Shown here piece after piece: positions 25,490-36,200 of a DNA stretch of 64,000 nt (the first letter of the stretch is position 1; every line of letters begins with the position of its first letter). Made by a program: the position numbers and the translations under genes. Source of the stretch: Fasciolopsis buskii (lineage: Eukaryota > Platyhelminthes > Trematoda > Plagiorchiida > Fasciolidae). The stretch spans positions 62,001 through 126,000 of the forward strand of contig LUCM01008148.1 in assembly GCA_008360955.1 (NCBI GenBank). The letters run 5' to 3'. The notes under the pieces are model-generated. The model was not told the origin of the DNA. It made no database searches and was given only the letters and a program-made list of their open reading frames with translations.

Positions 25490-25545
25490 TCAGGGTGATT
25501 TGAATCCCGGCTACGAACTCGAGTCACTAACCCCTAGAATTCTGC
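25490..25545 (-). mobile_element. Degenerate tRNA-derived SINE head
   Basis: Minus strand B box GGATTCAAATC (25497-25507) inside CCGGGATTCAAATCACC, preceded by AGGGGTTAGTGACTCGAG, an A-box end and D-arm-like piece. The distance between boxes is shorter than in a tRNA, so part has been deleted. About 75 bases further on the minus strand is ACGTACCACTTACTACTAGG, which resembles the GCGUACCAC-UGAUGAG hammerhead entry of the 24.6-kb copy with the core destroyed. Confidence 0.4.
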
Positions 25546-26248
25546 TCACTTCAGAGAACACAAATTCTCCCGGTTTCAAACTGACATACACAAAGTGGCC
25601 AGCCGATTATCCAATTACTTTTCCTTTTCACGAACAGAACGAATTGTCAGGAGTAGCCTAAGCATTTTGGAATTTGAGAACTCATTGTCTTGATATTCAG
25701 AAACGATTTTGAAACTGTGTGGTTTAGATGCGATCCACATATACCACGCCGTTTCCGAGTTTCATATTGTTTGCTGTGCCGTTAATGCAAAACCGTCAAA
25801 ACTAGCATTGAGCAACTCAAACTGATACATTACGATGCTATGAAGCCAAGGCAGTCAGCATTGGAATTCTTATATCGTACGAAACATTTATATACATGTA
25901 CAAGGCGAAAAATTGGTACTTTTGGATGTTAGTCATTTTACCAAATTTCGGAAGCGTTCGAGGCAATATACTTCTGAAGCAACAGGAATAATTTTGTTGA
26001 ACGGTGAAACATTTTTTAATCCGTGTTCTCTACCTACGGTCTGATTTTCCGTATCAAGTGTGAACTCACATTCCCCATAGAATTTTGTCGACATTCGCTG
26101 AAAAAAATGTATTTTGGCATATTCGTCAGACGCCGGACACGTGGAACTGTCAGACTGCATTTCTATCAGCCCCGTTGTTTCCAGGCCATTTAATTTCGCA
26201 GACACCTCCTCGTTTGTCCGGAAAAACCGCGCAGTTGGTTTTTTCCAG

Positions 26249-26374
26249 ATTGGATATCGGTGGGATTGTCCATTTTGTTTCCTCTTCCCAACCCGGCCTG
26301 ACGACGAAATTTGTATTAACGGATGATACTGGCTGTCAGATATGCGCAAATAATACGTGGATCGAGTTTTTCCG
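26249..26374 (+). CDS. Exon 5 of proposed BRCA2-like gene (OB3)
   Basis: A GTTGGTTTTTTCCAG acceptor and a CCG|GTAAAA donor bound 126 bases: one leading base, 41 codons, two trailing bases. The peptide has the OB-fold pattern LDIGGIVHFVSSSQPGL, then FVLTDDTGCQICA, then NNTWIEFF. Against human BRCA2 OB3 the spacing G-x-V then GL, FV-x3-D-x6-A-x3-WI(D/E) is kept almost without gaps. This is the strongest single homology in the gene. Caution: the opposite strand has a 152-codon ORF across the same DNA (25933-26391), and other OB-fold proteins share part of the pattern. Confidence 0.45.
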
Positions 26375-26875
26375 GTAAAATGACGCTGCATGTTTCATAC
26401 ATAGCAAGCGACAGAACTATAGTCAATATTCTGACCGACAATACGAATGTTTGTTTTCATGATTCACACGATGAAAATCAATCCGGCTGGTGAATTTCTC
26501 CTCCAGTGATCGGAATTTTTACCGTCCTTTTCTATGCAACATCCAGTCTGCTTCTCAACATCTTGAGTAAATTACCACATCAAACTAGGAAAAGACAATC
26601 CTATATGGTATTGATGCTTTCATTTCGCTACCATTTGGATGATAAAGATGCTTTTTCGGGTGTCGCCTAGTAAGAATACTATACACCTCATGTGTCCAAA
26701 ATGCTGAACCTGTGAATTGATTGAATTAGCATTAGACATCTGTGCTAACATTAATTGGACAAAACAAAATGCTGCTAATGCTGGTAATATATTACGATTA
26801 TTGGGGTAAACTCAGGAAAAATTGAAGTATTATGCAAATATTGTGCTTGCAGTTTGTCCACTTCGCGTTTTATAC

Positions 26876-26978
26876 GTCTTGTTTGGTCCTAAAAGTTAGT
26901 CCATCTTGGTCTGTCCCAATATACTTGCAAGTGGCCCACTTGGATTCTCCAAAGTGATCAACACCCCAAGTAATGAAT
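26876..26978 (-). CDS. Candidate exon on the opposite strand
   Basis: The minus strand shows a pyrimidine-rich acceptor ending TTGTTCGGTTCAG before 26978 and a GAC|GTATAA donor after 26876. With one leading base it encodes 34 codons including ITWGVDHFGESKWATCKYIG and TDQDGLTFRTKQ. The composition looks coding but no family is recognised. It would lie inside intron 5 of the proposed plus-strand gene. Chance is a serious alternative. Confidence 0.2.
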
Positions 26979-27594
26979 CTGAACCGAACAAGGTACGGAG
27001 TGCATAGGAAAAACGATATACCGTGCGACGCTTTGATGTACGTAATTTTTTTGAAAGTCAGTAGCTTAGCCGGAAATGACTGTAATTGGCTGACGTTTCG
27101 GCTGTTGTGGGCTGTGTAACTCAAGTTGGGCTTTTCAGTCAGATGATTCTGGACCGTGGTCGTAAGCTAACTGGTATCATAAGACTGTCTGCGTGTGTGT
27201 AACTGGGTGAAATGTGTAGTATTTGATTGCATGTGCATGCATGTCAAGGGCGTGAATAAATGAGTGGGTGGTTGTTAGCTTTGCTAAACTAGGCTGTGGA
27301 AGAATAAGAGACCCTGTTGCCGTTCTTGTTGTCAGTGAAATCGTATGTTAACAGTTTACTGGGATTTCCAGCATACATTTCCACTGACGACAAAAACTTC
27401 TACCCCTTGTTCCGGTTGATGCATGTAAGGGCGGTGCGTGAGGGTCCTCATTTGAAAGTGATCCTTGCACAGGCATTCGGCGCACTTTCGGAATCCACTT
27501 TAGACATTTTTAGAGTTGTCAGGATCTATTGTGTGCGGCTTTTAGCTAAAGCGGGAACTGCGACCCCCGATTCACGTCCTGTAAAGCGGTTCTG

Positions 27595-28455
27595 TTAATT
27601 GCTCGAGACTTCTGTGCTCGTTTGTGTTGCGTGATCCTTACTTTCAATTACCCAAAAGTCTCTCCACTGTGTGCGGCGGAGTAGCCCCTTTAGCTGACCT
27701 TGTAAACTCAGTTCCTTTGGTCTTATGCATGAGTGGAGTCTTTTTTTTGTCAGCCGTTTGTTGTTAGGTGGTATCTCCACGTGAAACTTGCGGATGCTAT
27801 ATTCGCGGAAATTCTTCCTGATGATTGCCGATGTGACTGGTCCGTGCGGTATGTGGATGCAAACGAAAGATTCTTTTTCATTTGTACATTTGTGTTTATC
27901 TGTTGATTTTGTTTTAAATCGGCTCAAGTCACGCCATCTCTGAAGGGTAGTCGTCATCTTGGAGGATGCGGTCTAATCGCCCGTTTTCTTGTGCGCGTGT
28001 TTTCTAATCGTTACAGAGTTTGTCAACTCCGTTGACTAGGGATGAAATCATTCCCTTTAAATACGCTGTGGGTGGGTCGAGAGGAAATTGGGGTATCGAT
28101 CTAGAAACGTGGGTTTCGGTATTTATTTATGTTGAAGTTATGTTTAACATTTACGTTCAAATGACAGTTCAGGAAATAGATTATCGATTCCATTGCAAAG
28201 TTAGTCTAATTGCATTGGGTGCCCACTTTACGGAGAAATGTTTCTTTGTTATGTGATCACAATTACAAATGTGGCATAAACATATCTAAGATAAATAGGT
28301 GTGGTCGTTACAAAATGTCGTCTGTGCGTTGGATTTATTAGATCATAAACAATGGTGGGCAGTGACTGATAATATAGCGGTTTCTGTGGTAACCCCCGCC
28401 AGACTGTCCATATAATGTGTGTTTGAAAGTGAAGTAAGCAGAACTGACACAAGGC
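27595..28455 (-). mobile_element. Second Penelope-like element remnant (RT and GIY-YIG linker)
   Basis: Read right to left on the minus strand, 28452-28252 includes PTIVYDL and IYLRYVYATFVIV. These match the PLE blocks SPxVAxL and LRYVDDTFVI, with the catalytic DD replaced by YA. Further on, 27957-27595 is one open frame with VCIHIPHGPVTSAI, REYSIRKFHV, PPNNKRL, then RPKELSLQGQLKGL and QWRDFWVIES. These fit the linker and start of the PLE GIY-YIG endonuclease (IPYVxGxS, NxLR, RPKD, then IPCxDCxxxYIGET). Two expected Cys are Trp and Phe. The RT-to-endonuclease distance is shorter than in complete PLEs. The subfamily differs from the copy at 15.9-17.1 kb. It sits in intron 5 of the proposed gene, antisense. 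Confidence 0.5.
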
Positions 28456-30897
28456 ATGACGCCAATAGTAATTTCAGAAAGAGTTAATTTACAGGTTTAC
28501 TCTAAAGAAATTTTACTAGTCAATACGGAATGCAGATAAAGGGGATAAAAATGTACCAAAAGATGTTCGAAGATGTCATCTTGAAACTCACGGCGGTTTC
28601 ATCACTTTCCAGACGGATATTTTAATAGTGTGAGCAATGTCAAGTACGCATTGGTCTTGCTTGCTACATTACTGTCATGCGGTTTCAGAGGGTCGCTGGG
28701 ACATTTTTCCCAATATATGTGTCCAGATTGCTGATATCTTACGTGAATCTATGCTCCCTGTGGTCGCCATAGCATGACGGGGGCAAAAAACATTGTGGTG
28801 ATCCGTAGAAGTAAAACAAAATAGGATACAACAGATATTCGCGGCGTCGTTCGGTTGTTTTGTTCCCGACTGGGACATCAGCCTTTGGATATCTAGTTGA
28901 AGACTCCAAAACAATGCGACCTCGCTCCATCTGCCGGTGACTATTACTTGATTCATCCGGGAGCACTGAAAAGTCTAGTCCACTTAGAACAGAATAAGAG
29001 GTGATCACCTTTTATATGAAACTCACCACTTCGCATTGTCATCGTTGTCTCGTGACTTTTACATGAAAAACGTCCACTCTGTTCTGAAAACTGCTAAAGT
29101 CTATTAGTAGCTACTTAGTTGGACAGCATGAGCATGCCTGATTCTACACTAACCCTCGATTTGGCAGCCACTTCACACCGACAACCGGGTGGCATTTTGG
29201 ACAGTTTGCAGTATTGCGCTGATTCCAACTAGGACTTAGATCTAGAAGGCCGTACAAAACTTTGTAGTTAGAACACTATGTTCTCACCGAGGGTATCTAG
29301 TACTTTGACACACTGAAAAGACTGCAAAAAAATTGATGAGTGCTTAAATTTGGTGATGCGCCGAATCGTCACTCACATAGAGTGACCAAAAAAAAATCAA
29401 AGCGAAAGTAAACTTCCTAACTTGGATCACCAATTGTTTCAAGATGTGCTTTGACAAGCCCTAGGTGGGTACATGAGATATTCCTACAGTTTGCACTTCT
29501 AAGTCCGTTTTTTATATTTCCCATCAGACAGTGATGGACAACACATAACCCTCCGTGGCTCGAGGAGAACGACTTAAAAGATAGATCACGTTTTGTCGTA
29601 TTACGAATTCTGTAGCCGTAGATTAACTTGAAGGCATCATTATTGGCCAGGCGAACCTGAATTATAGTGGTCATCCAGACAAATCGTAAATCTCATCGTA
29701 ATGGTTCGAACGGTGATGACGTAATAAGTTTTCGACGGTCCAGAATAACTCAAGGCTGACGTTATCATGACAACCAAACACACAGTTCTGTTTGCGAATC
29801 GTTCTGATTGAACCATTGGCATTGCGCAGACCGTTTTTTATTTGTGCGCAAAAGATTTTAGAGTACTCAATTCTATTGGACCGTTTGGCATTCACTAAAA
29901 TATCCTTTCTTTCTTGATCGACATAATGCTGGCGAATTTCAAATCGATCTGTGCTGGCGAAATTAATTGAAATCTTGGAATGCAGTCCAAATATTTGAGT
30001 CATTTCAAAAAATTATGTTGCTGCACACAAAACGATTCATTCAACAACGAGACTGCTGCCTCGTTTTCTGTGAATTAATTTGATTTCGGACCCAAACTGA
30101 AGGCGTTGCCATTTCCCGTGCATTCTGCATTTACAAGATACGTTACCGTCATGGTAATTACCAGCTGTTTAGTTTTTTAGCATCATCCAGATTAGTTTAT
30201 GTTTTTCCTCTTCATGAGGGTAGCTCTTTCGTTTATTTCACTGTGCGCTCAAACTGTCAAAACGAAAAGTCAGACTACCGTGTTCTATACTGAATCGACT
30301 AAATTCTTACACGTTTGAGCTTTGACCCGGACGGAGACAGTAGAAATTAACCATCCTCCGTCTCCGAGTTCTGCACTCATCGTCAACAAAGAATCAACAG
30401 CTTAAACCATTCGTATTCATCCTGCTCTCCAAATATAAACCGGATTTCGGGCACACAGTGCTTTATATAGCAAATTAGTCCGTAATCTAAAGATCAAATG
30501 ACAAACAGTGGTACGATTGTTTAACCTCTCCTTTTCCACTCCGGAAATAGTCTTGGGGAGCCATTCGGACTGTGAGACCAAATCTCCTAGATTCCGAAGG
30601 AATACATTATTCTGCTCGGTGATCAGGTTCCCAGACACCAACAAAGGTGAAATTTTTCTGGAAGTGTAGGGATTGTAAGCAATGTTTCCAATGTACTAAG
30701 TTCGATTTTACACAAGTTCCAGACTAATTGTTAGAACATTATCAAATCTCTTTTTATTTTAGCCTCGGATACAGGCAAAAAAAGCGATGATATTCCTCGT
30801 AAATTTTATGTGAACAGTATGCATTGATTTTACATAGTTTCAACGAGACAAGATTCCTAGTCCATTACAAAATATTACAGTTTACCTTCATCAAATT
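28456..30897. other. Intron-like, no clear feature
   Basis: Several minus-strand open stretches of 85-110 codons (28675-28956, 29417-29674, 29671-30003) have no recognised motif. Part of 28456-29000 may be more of the decayed PLE. Confidence 0.3.
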
Positions 30898-31212
30898 TAT
30901 CTTACGTAAATCTATGCACGGATCACGTCTCATCGAGACCATGTCGAAGGAGGGAACAATGAGGGAGAAGGCGAAAAAAATGTGTAGAGATTAGCTCATT
31001 TGTGATAGACTCCTCGAACTGCTTCTTCAGGTAGTCCAGCGTGATCCATGATTCTTGAATGGGTTCAATACAACTCGTTTTCCCAAATCCAAGTGGAGGG
31101 TTAATTTCAGCGACCCTGCCCTAACCCCCGACCAGACGATCTAATCTGCAAGACAAAATATTTGAAGCCCTTATAACCTACTCGGGACCGTGGACTGAAA
31201 GCCTGGTTCATA
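30898..31212. repeat. Dispersed repeat B, copy 1
   Basis: Aligns by eye with 38870-39205. Shared landmarks in order are GAAGGAGG, GAGATTAGCTC versus GAGATAGAGCTC, TCGAACTG versus TCGACAG, CGTGATCCATG versus CGCGGTCCATG, AAAATA(T/C)TGA, GACAA, AACCTACTCGGGACC versus AACTTACTAGGGACC, and GTTCATAC versus GTTCAGTACATAC. Both copies have the same orientation and are diverged. The family is not known to me. Confidence 0.5.
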
Positions 31213-31976
31213 CACCTTTTGGTTGGGGCTAAACAAGCTGGATGTCAAATCCACCCCTACACTGTATGTGCCGGTGAGCATAGAACAGTATACTACATAA
31301 GCCGTCCCCGGTTGGTTTGAAATCAGGGTTTAGCTGTCTTCCGTAGACAGAGTGCCAACGGAAAGTTAACCCAATGTCGAACGCCGACATGCATCCTCTA
31401 TCCATCATTTTAGTAGGAATACCGCCAGGATCTTTGGAATATCGACCAGTTCGTCCGCTAAATCTGAAAGGGACTACAGCCGGAACATTTACTAGAACAT
31501 TTAACATTGGTTAGACGAGAAACGCCGCCAATCAGGTAGAAAAGGCTTGTTTGTTTGAAACAGACAAGCGACAATACGAGCAGCCGTTGAAAGTTAAATA
31601 AAAAACACTATAAAGTGAAAAAGGTTCTGCGATTGATTGATTATTGTATTTTGTTGTATGTGAGCGTAAGTAAACCGATTAAAAGCTTCTAGCCAATTAT
31701 TTCACAATGTCGTTACTCAGCTAGCGATTTAAAACCATGGAGCGACCGGCCCGTAACCAAAAATCGGTAGATTGTTTTGTAACAGTCAACAACCTGCAAA
31801 ATAAGGAGGCCATTTCAAGTAGTGCTTTTATTCAATATACCACTGAAAGACATCTAGTTCATACTGCAGCTTCCAACTGACAGTTCCTCTTCCGTCGTCT
31901 GTTTTCCAATTCCGATACGGTGAATATGTTTATCGAAATTCAAGACAGTAATAAAAGGCCTGCGCTGTCTTTCCAG

Positions 31977-32061
31977 GGATTTGAAAGTTGAATTTGACAC
32001 CAACGGTACGGTGGAAAGTGATGCTGATTCTTTCCACAGTGAAACATTTAGAGAGAATAAA
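31977..32061 (+). CDS. Exon 6 of proposed BRCA2-like gene
   Basis: A GCTGTCTTTCCAG acceptor and an AAA|GTAAAT donor bound 85 bases: one leading base and 28 codons. The peptide DLKVEFDTNGTVESDADS then FHSETFRENK is acidic and looks coding. In BRCA2 terms it would be a lineage-specific loop of OB3 between the WI(D/E) strand and the next strand, with no counterpart I can name. Phase joins both neighbours. A further exon may be missing in the 5.6-kb intron before it. Confidence 0.33.
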
Positions 32062-33041
32062 GTAAATTACCTTCTCAATATTTCATTTACTGAAACGATA
32101 GACATGATTGGAAAAATTGTACAGACGATTGCTTCAAGATGTTTTTCAATTAATGCAAATGTATGCCTTTCTGTGTGGGTAAACAGAAACGTATTGGCAA
32201 GGTGGGCCAGCCTGTGGATACCTAATTAATATATTCAAATCGTTCACCCTACAGACCGATATAGTCCACCTGCGAACGTACAGGATAGACCCTTAAGGTT
32301 AACAGAAAGACCGACCAAGTACATCAGTAGACACTGGTGCTGTCACAGTATTAAAACTTAAGTTTGGACAGCAGGGGTGGAAAAGTGCGTGAGGAATGAC
32401 CCAAAGTTGAAGTGATCTCACACTCAGATGTTCCTAAGAAGTGAGTACTAAACACAATTTTTGGTTTATGGACAGAAACAAATGTTAGTCAGGTTCCCGC
32501 GGTAGTGATTAATAAAGTAATAAACATCATATTCCGAAATCCTAATGGAATTTTCGGTGTCCAACTCAACAGCCGTAAGAGGTCGATTGGAGAAGAAAGA
32601 AATGCCACTTGATGTCGTATTTTAATAAGCAATTTGCAAAGAAAGAAAACATCGTCAGCAGAGGCAACAATTACCTGAAGCAGTGCTCATTGCGGGTTGA
32701 TTTCTCAAGGCCATCGAATAGACTGGGAAACCATACCATAATTATGCATGCAAGTACATACGACGTCACATTGTAGATTACTTGTTAAACTCACTCCTTG
32801 ATGAGTTCATTTTTGTCAAAATTAAATCGTGGAACATCTCCAAAATGCTGTATTTTTGATCCACGTTTATCCATGTCAGCCAAGTACATGGAGATCCGAT
32901 ACAAAATGTTGACTGTTAAGCTCAGAGCGAAAAGAAGTTAGTTTGTTTGGGCGACAAAATTATCATGTTTACTTCCGATTTTTATGCCAATTTGGCTAGT
33001 TAACAATGCTTTAGCAGTCAATTTGATTTCTAACTTTGCAG

Positions 33042-33227
33042 TGCCTTTCGGACACAAAGTCCACTTCACTTTTGAACAAAATCTTGTCAGTCAGTCATCC
33101 CCGGAACCGATGGATCTTATCCGACGTCAAAAGCCCTAGTGAATTCCTCAGTGTGCAGCAGTGTGACAGAAAGAGAATATGCCGAATCTTCCTGCCCACT
33201 CTTTACGCACCTTCCGGCACAAACTGA
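33042..33227 (+). CDS. Terminal exon 7 of proposed BRCA2-like gene
   Basis: A good acceptor, TTTGATTTCTAACTTTGCAG, is followed in phase 0 by 61 codons and a TGA at 33225-33227. The peptide starts CLSDTKSTSLLNKILSVS and includes HPRNRWILSDVKSPSEFL, VQQCDRKRICRIF and LPTLYAPSGTN. ILSVSxPRNRW can be aligned with the last OB3 strand of BRCA2 (MLIAASNLQWR). No AATAAA lies within the next 60 bases, so the 3' end is not confirmed. Confidence 0.38.
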   Translation, partial: CLSDTKSTSLLNKILSVSHPRNRWILSDVKSPSEFLSVQQCDRKRICRIFLPTLYAPSGTN

Positions 33228-36200
33228 CAACAACTTAGAATTTCATGAAGAAAGTCTTAGTTAGCATCGTCATGTATTTCGGTGCTATCACCAGTCTAAA
33301 GATAAATTCCCTAGGTATCAGAGAACGAACCTGAGTGATTTACTGAACGCATCGTAGCGAACATGATATGGAACAGTGCACATCATCTTGGATTGTTTTC
33401 CGGTGAGACGCAGATTTTCCGACTGGAGAAATAACATAAACCATAGTGGGTTCCGCAGTCACACGCGGACCTCATTCAAACAGTGCTGCAGGTTGCCTAT
33501 CCATTCATCTAACAGAGCACACAACGCACAACAATTTGCACGGATAGTTGCCTTTTTGGATCCTATCGAATTCAAGTCAAGCCGTCATTTGTTTTATTCA
33601 TTCAGAAAGATGAATTTTTGGCCCAGTATACCGTGTCCACACATGTATATATAGTTTCAATAGCCAAGTGAAATTAAATAACGAAGTGGTCAGCACTCAA
33701 GTTTTCTTTTCTGGTTAGGCATTCTCACTATAAGCAACCAGGCCGGCGGTTTGCGATAAAACCAGGTTGAGATGTTGGTGTGCAAGTGAACAAAAAGTTG
33801 AAATTTGAGCATGCGGAATGTGGGGATAAAGTTTTACGTGTAAGGAATGCAGGAGGTCAGAGAGGAGTTTATGAAGTGAAATTTTCGTGAATAACAAATT
33901 CTTAGTTTGTGAAGACTTTGACAAGTCCAATTCTGAATATGCCACTACATCTGGAGATAAATTTCATGGGTCTGCTGACCGAGGAAAGATTCTTGTCCAG
34001 CACACCACGAAGATTTATGGCGGAGCGCCGAATTTAGGAAAGAGAGAGCCTGAGTAATGAGGATGGTCACAAACGCTAAGACCTGTGGTTCAGGTGGTCG
34101 AACAAATAAAGACAGTAAAACTCAGAAGTAGCTGACATGTATCGTTTTATGCTTGCTCTAGTTAGTTGGGCAAATTTCCGTAATGTATTGAGTCTAAGTA
34201 GCAGAAGCCTTTTAATCTTAAGTGAAAGCTTGACTTAATTGCGAAAACAAAATCTGGACAAGCGTCATTTCCGTTGTGAAAAAGTACCAAATTCATCCAA
34301 CCGGACTTAATGCGAACAGTAATATCATCTCTGTTGTTATCAGCACCGAGTCATCCATGTTTCAGACCGCCGAAATTGCTTAAAGGTCAGAAAATCTTCT
34401 TAGCCTAGTTGCTGTTGTATTTTGAATTAGACAAATGCTACCCGTGAATTGTGGCTGAAATTCGGTCAGAAAAATGGATAGGATTTGAAAAGGCAGGAAT
34501 TTATCTTTTTGGTTGAATATTTATGTCATTTGACTGTAGTAGACCAACTTTCTCACTTAAGTAATCACGCCAGCTCCGCTGTTTAGCAGCTATTTGTGTC
34601 CATCAGTTGGGAGCACGTGAGCGATATCCAGGTGTATAGATTCACCCGTAGTGTCACTCGTCAATATTTTGTAACGGTGCTGTTATCCTTGAGTTTCATG
34701 AATTGCATTGCTTAACGGTAGCGCAGAAATTTGAGATTTTCCATCAAGACCTTATCTGAAACCAACTTGCCCACTTCTGTGATGATTTTTATTGCAACAC
34801 TTAAAATTTTCGTGGCTTAATTGCACCCATTTTACAATTTGCTTCCAAATTCGTTGACAGCAAAATTGTCACGCAGTAACACGTAATATCTTTGGGACAA
34901 CGTTCCGAATAATTTCAGCCAAAATAAAACAGATAATCCACGAAAAGTTGTGCTAAATGAGATTGCAAATGCAAACGCGAAAAAAGTTATGGGCTCACTG
35001 AGTCAATTTATGTCTGTCAACCTACTTAGCAGTTTAGATATGAAAGCCCCGTGATCTACACTGGAGTGAGACGATGAGTGTGATGTGTTTAACCGCTATT
35101 TTCGTGATGCCAGCAGTCCCCATGATGATAACTATTTTGCTCTTCTTGTGCATCATATAGGATATGTGGGAAGTTTTCGAAATGGGCAGTCGTATGAGGA
35201 AGTGATCGGCCTTAGGAGGATTCAGTTCTATGACTTCGCTTGAACATGACAAGATCGGGTCAACTGCTGCCGGTCAGATGATATAAACTTTTGCGCCGCA
35301 TTTCGCGGTCACAGTTCAGCATCACGTATCTGAAACGGATAAACATGATTTGAATTATTTGGATCAACCTGTGTTGGTCCAAGAAGACAGGGACAAACAA
35401 ACCACTGGACTGAAAAAACCACGAAGAAAGAGAAGATGCTGTTCCTCGAAAACTACGGATTTCGTGGTTATACTCACTTCGTAGGAAAATGGTAAACCAA
35501 AACCAAAAAGCAAATAACCAGTTGATTGACTAATAATTGAGTAGGAAAAGAAAGATATGTGGTACTTGTGTCGTTTTAGTACAAATATTTAGTTCTACAA
35601 AGGGCTAAGCATTCCAAATGATACGGTTTCACAGGTGAGTACTGCAACAGCATCTGACGATGGTTGTTTCGCTCCTCCAGCCGAAATGAGGAAAAGTAAG
35701 GCAGCTACGGGAAGTAGGAAACTTCATCACGAATTGTACACATGCATGCTTGTGGATTCTTGAAATCAGAACTGTCTCAGGTAGCTTATTCAGACGAGGG
35801 TTAACTTTCGCACTTGCCACTGTGTATTCATAAAACTGATGAATAGAAACCACGTGTAATATTTGAATCTCATGCTTTGTGTAGTTGGCTTAGATTTGGT
35901 ACATTTCTGATCACTGGTTTTTTATCAGTCACTCCTGTATTAGTCGGAAATGTTTGTTACTAGTTTAGTTGTTCCGGTTTGGGCAGGAGATTTCTGAGGC
36001 AGGAGAGCTTTACAAACAAATGCACACAATCTCCGCATTAAATAGCTGTCCGTAAACCGGCATCATAGATGTCATTCTCGTCTCACTGTCATCCTTTCTA
36101 ACCCTTGCTGGTGTTAGTAATAGTTCTTGTGATCGAGTGACATGTTTGCCTTTCTGTGTTGGATTTTTTCGAGAGCACCGAACGAGACATTGAGCAGGAT

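Larger units (their letters stand above)
21089..33227 (+). other. Proposed multi-exon gene, BRCA2-like C-terminal part
   Basis: Seven exons (21089-21224, 21563-21629, 23760-23816, 24285-24319, 26249-26374, 31977-32061, 33042-33227) join in frame to 229 residues ending at a TGA. Five were chosen from splice sites and coding look before phases were compared. The 35-nt exon and the donor at 21225 were chosen with phase in mind, so the phase agreement is only partly independent. The order of motifs follows BRCA2 OB2 to OB3: an FELL strand, a VYxxxPGDL strand, a TSFAKL-DIGGIV entry into OB3, FVLTDDTG, TWIEF, and an L(S)VSxPRNRW segment before the end. BRCA2 loads RAD51 on single-stranded DNA in recombination repair. 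The helical domain, OB1, tower and BRC repeats would lie upstream and were not found. Introns are large and full of repeats. Confidence 0.4.
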
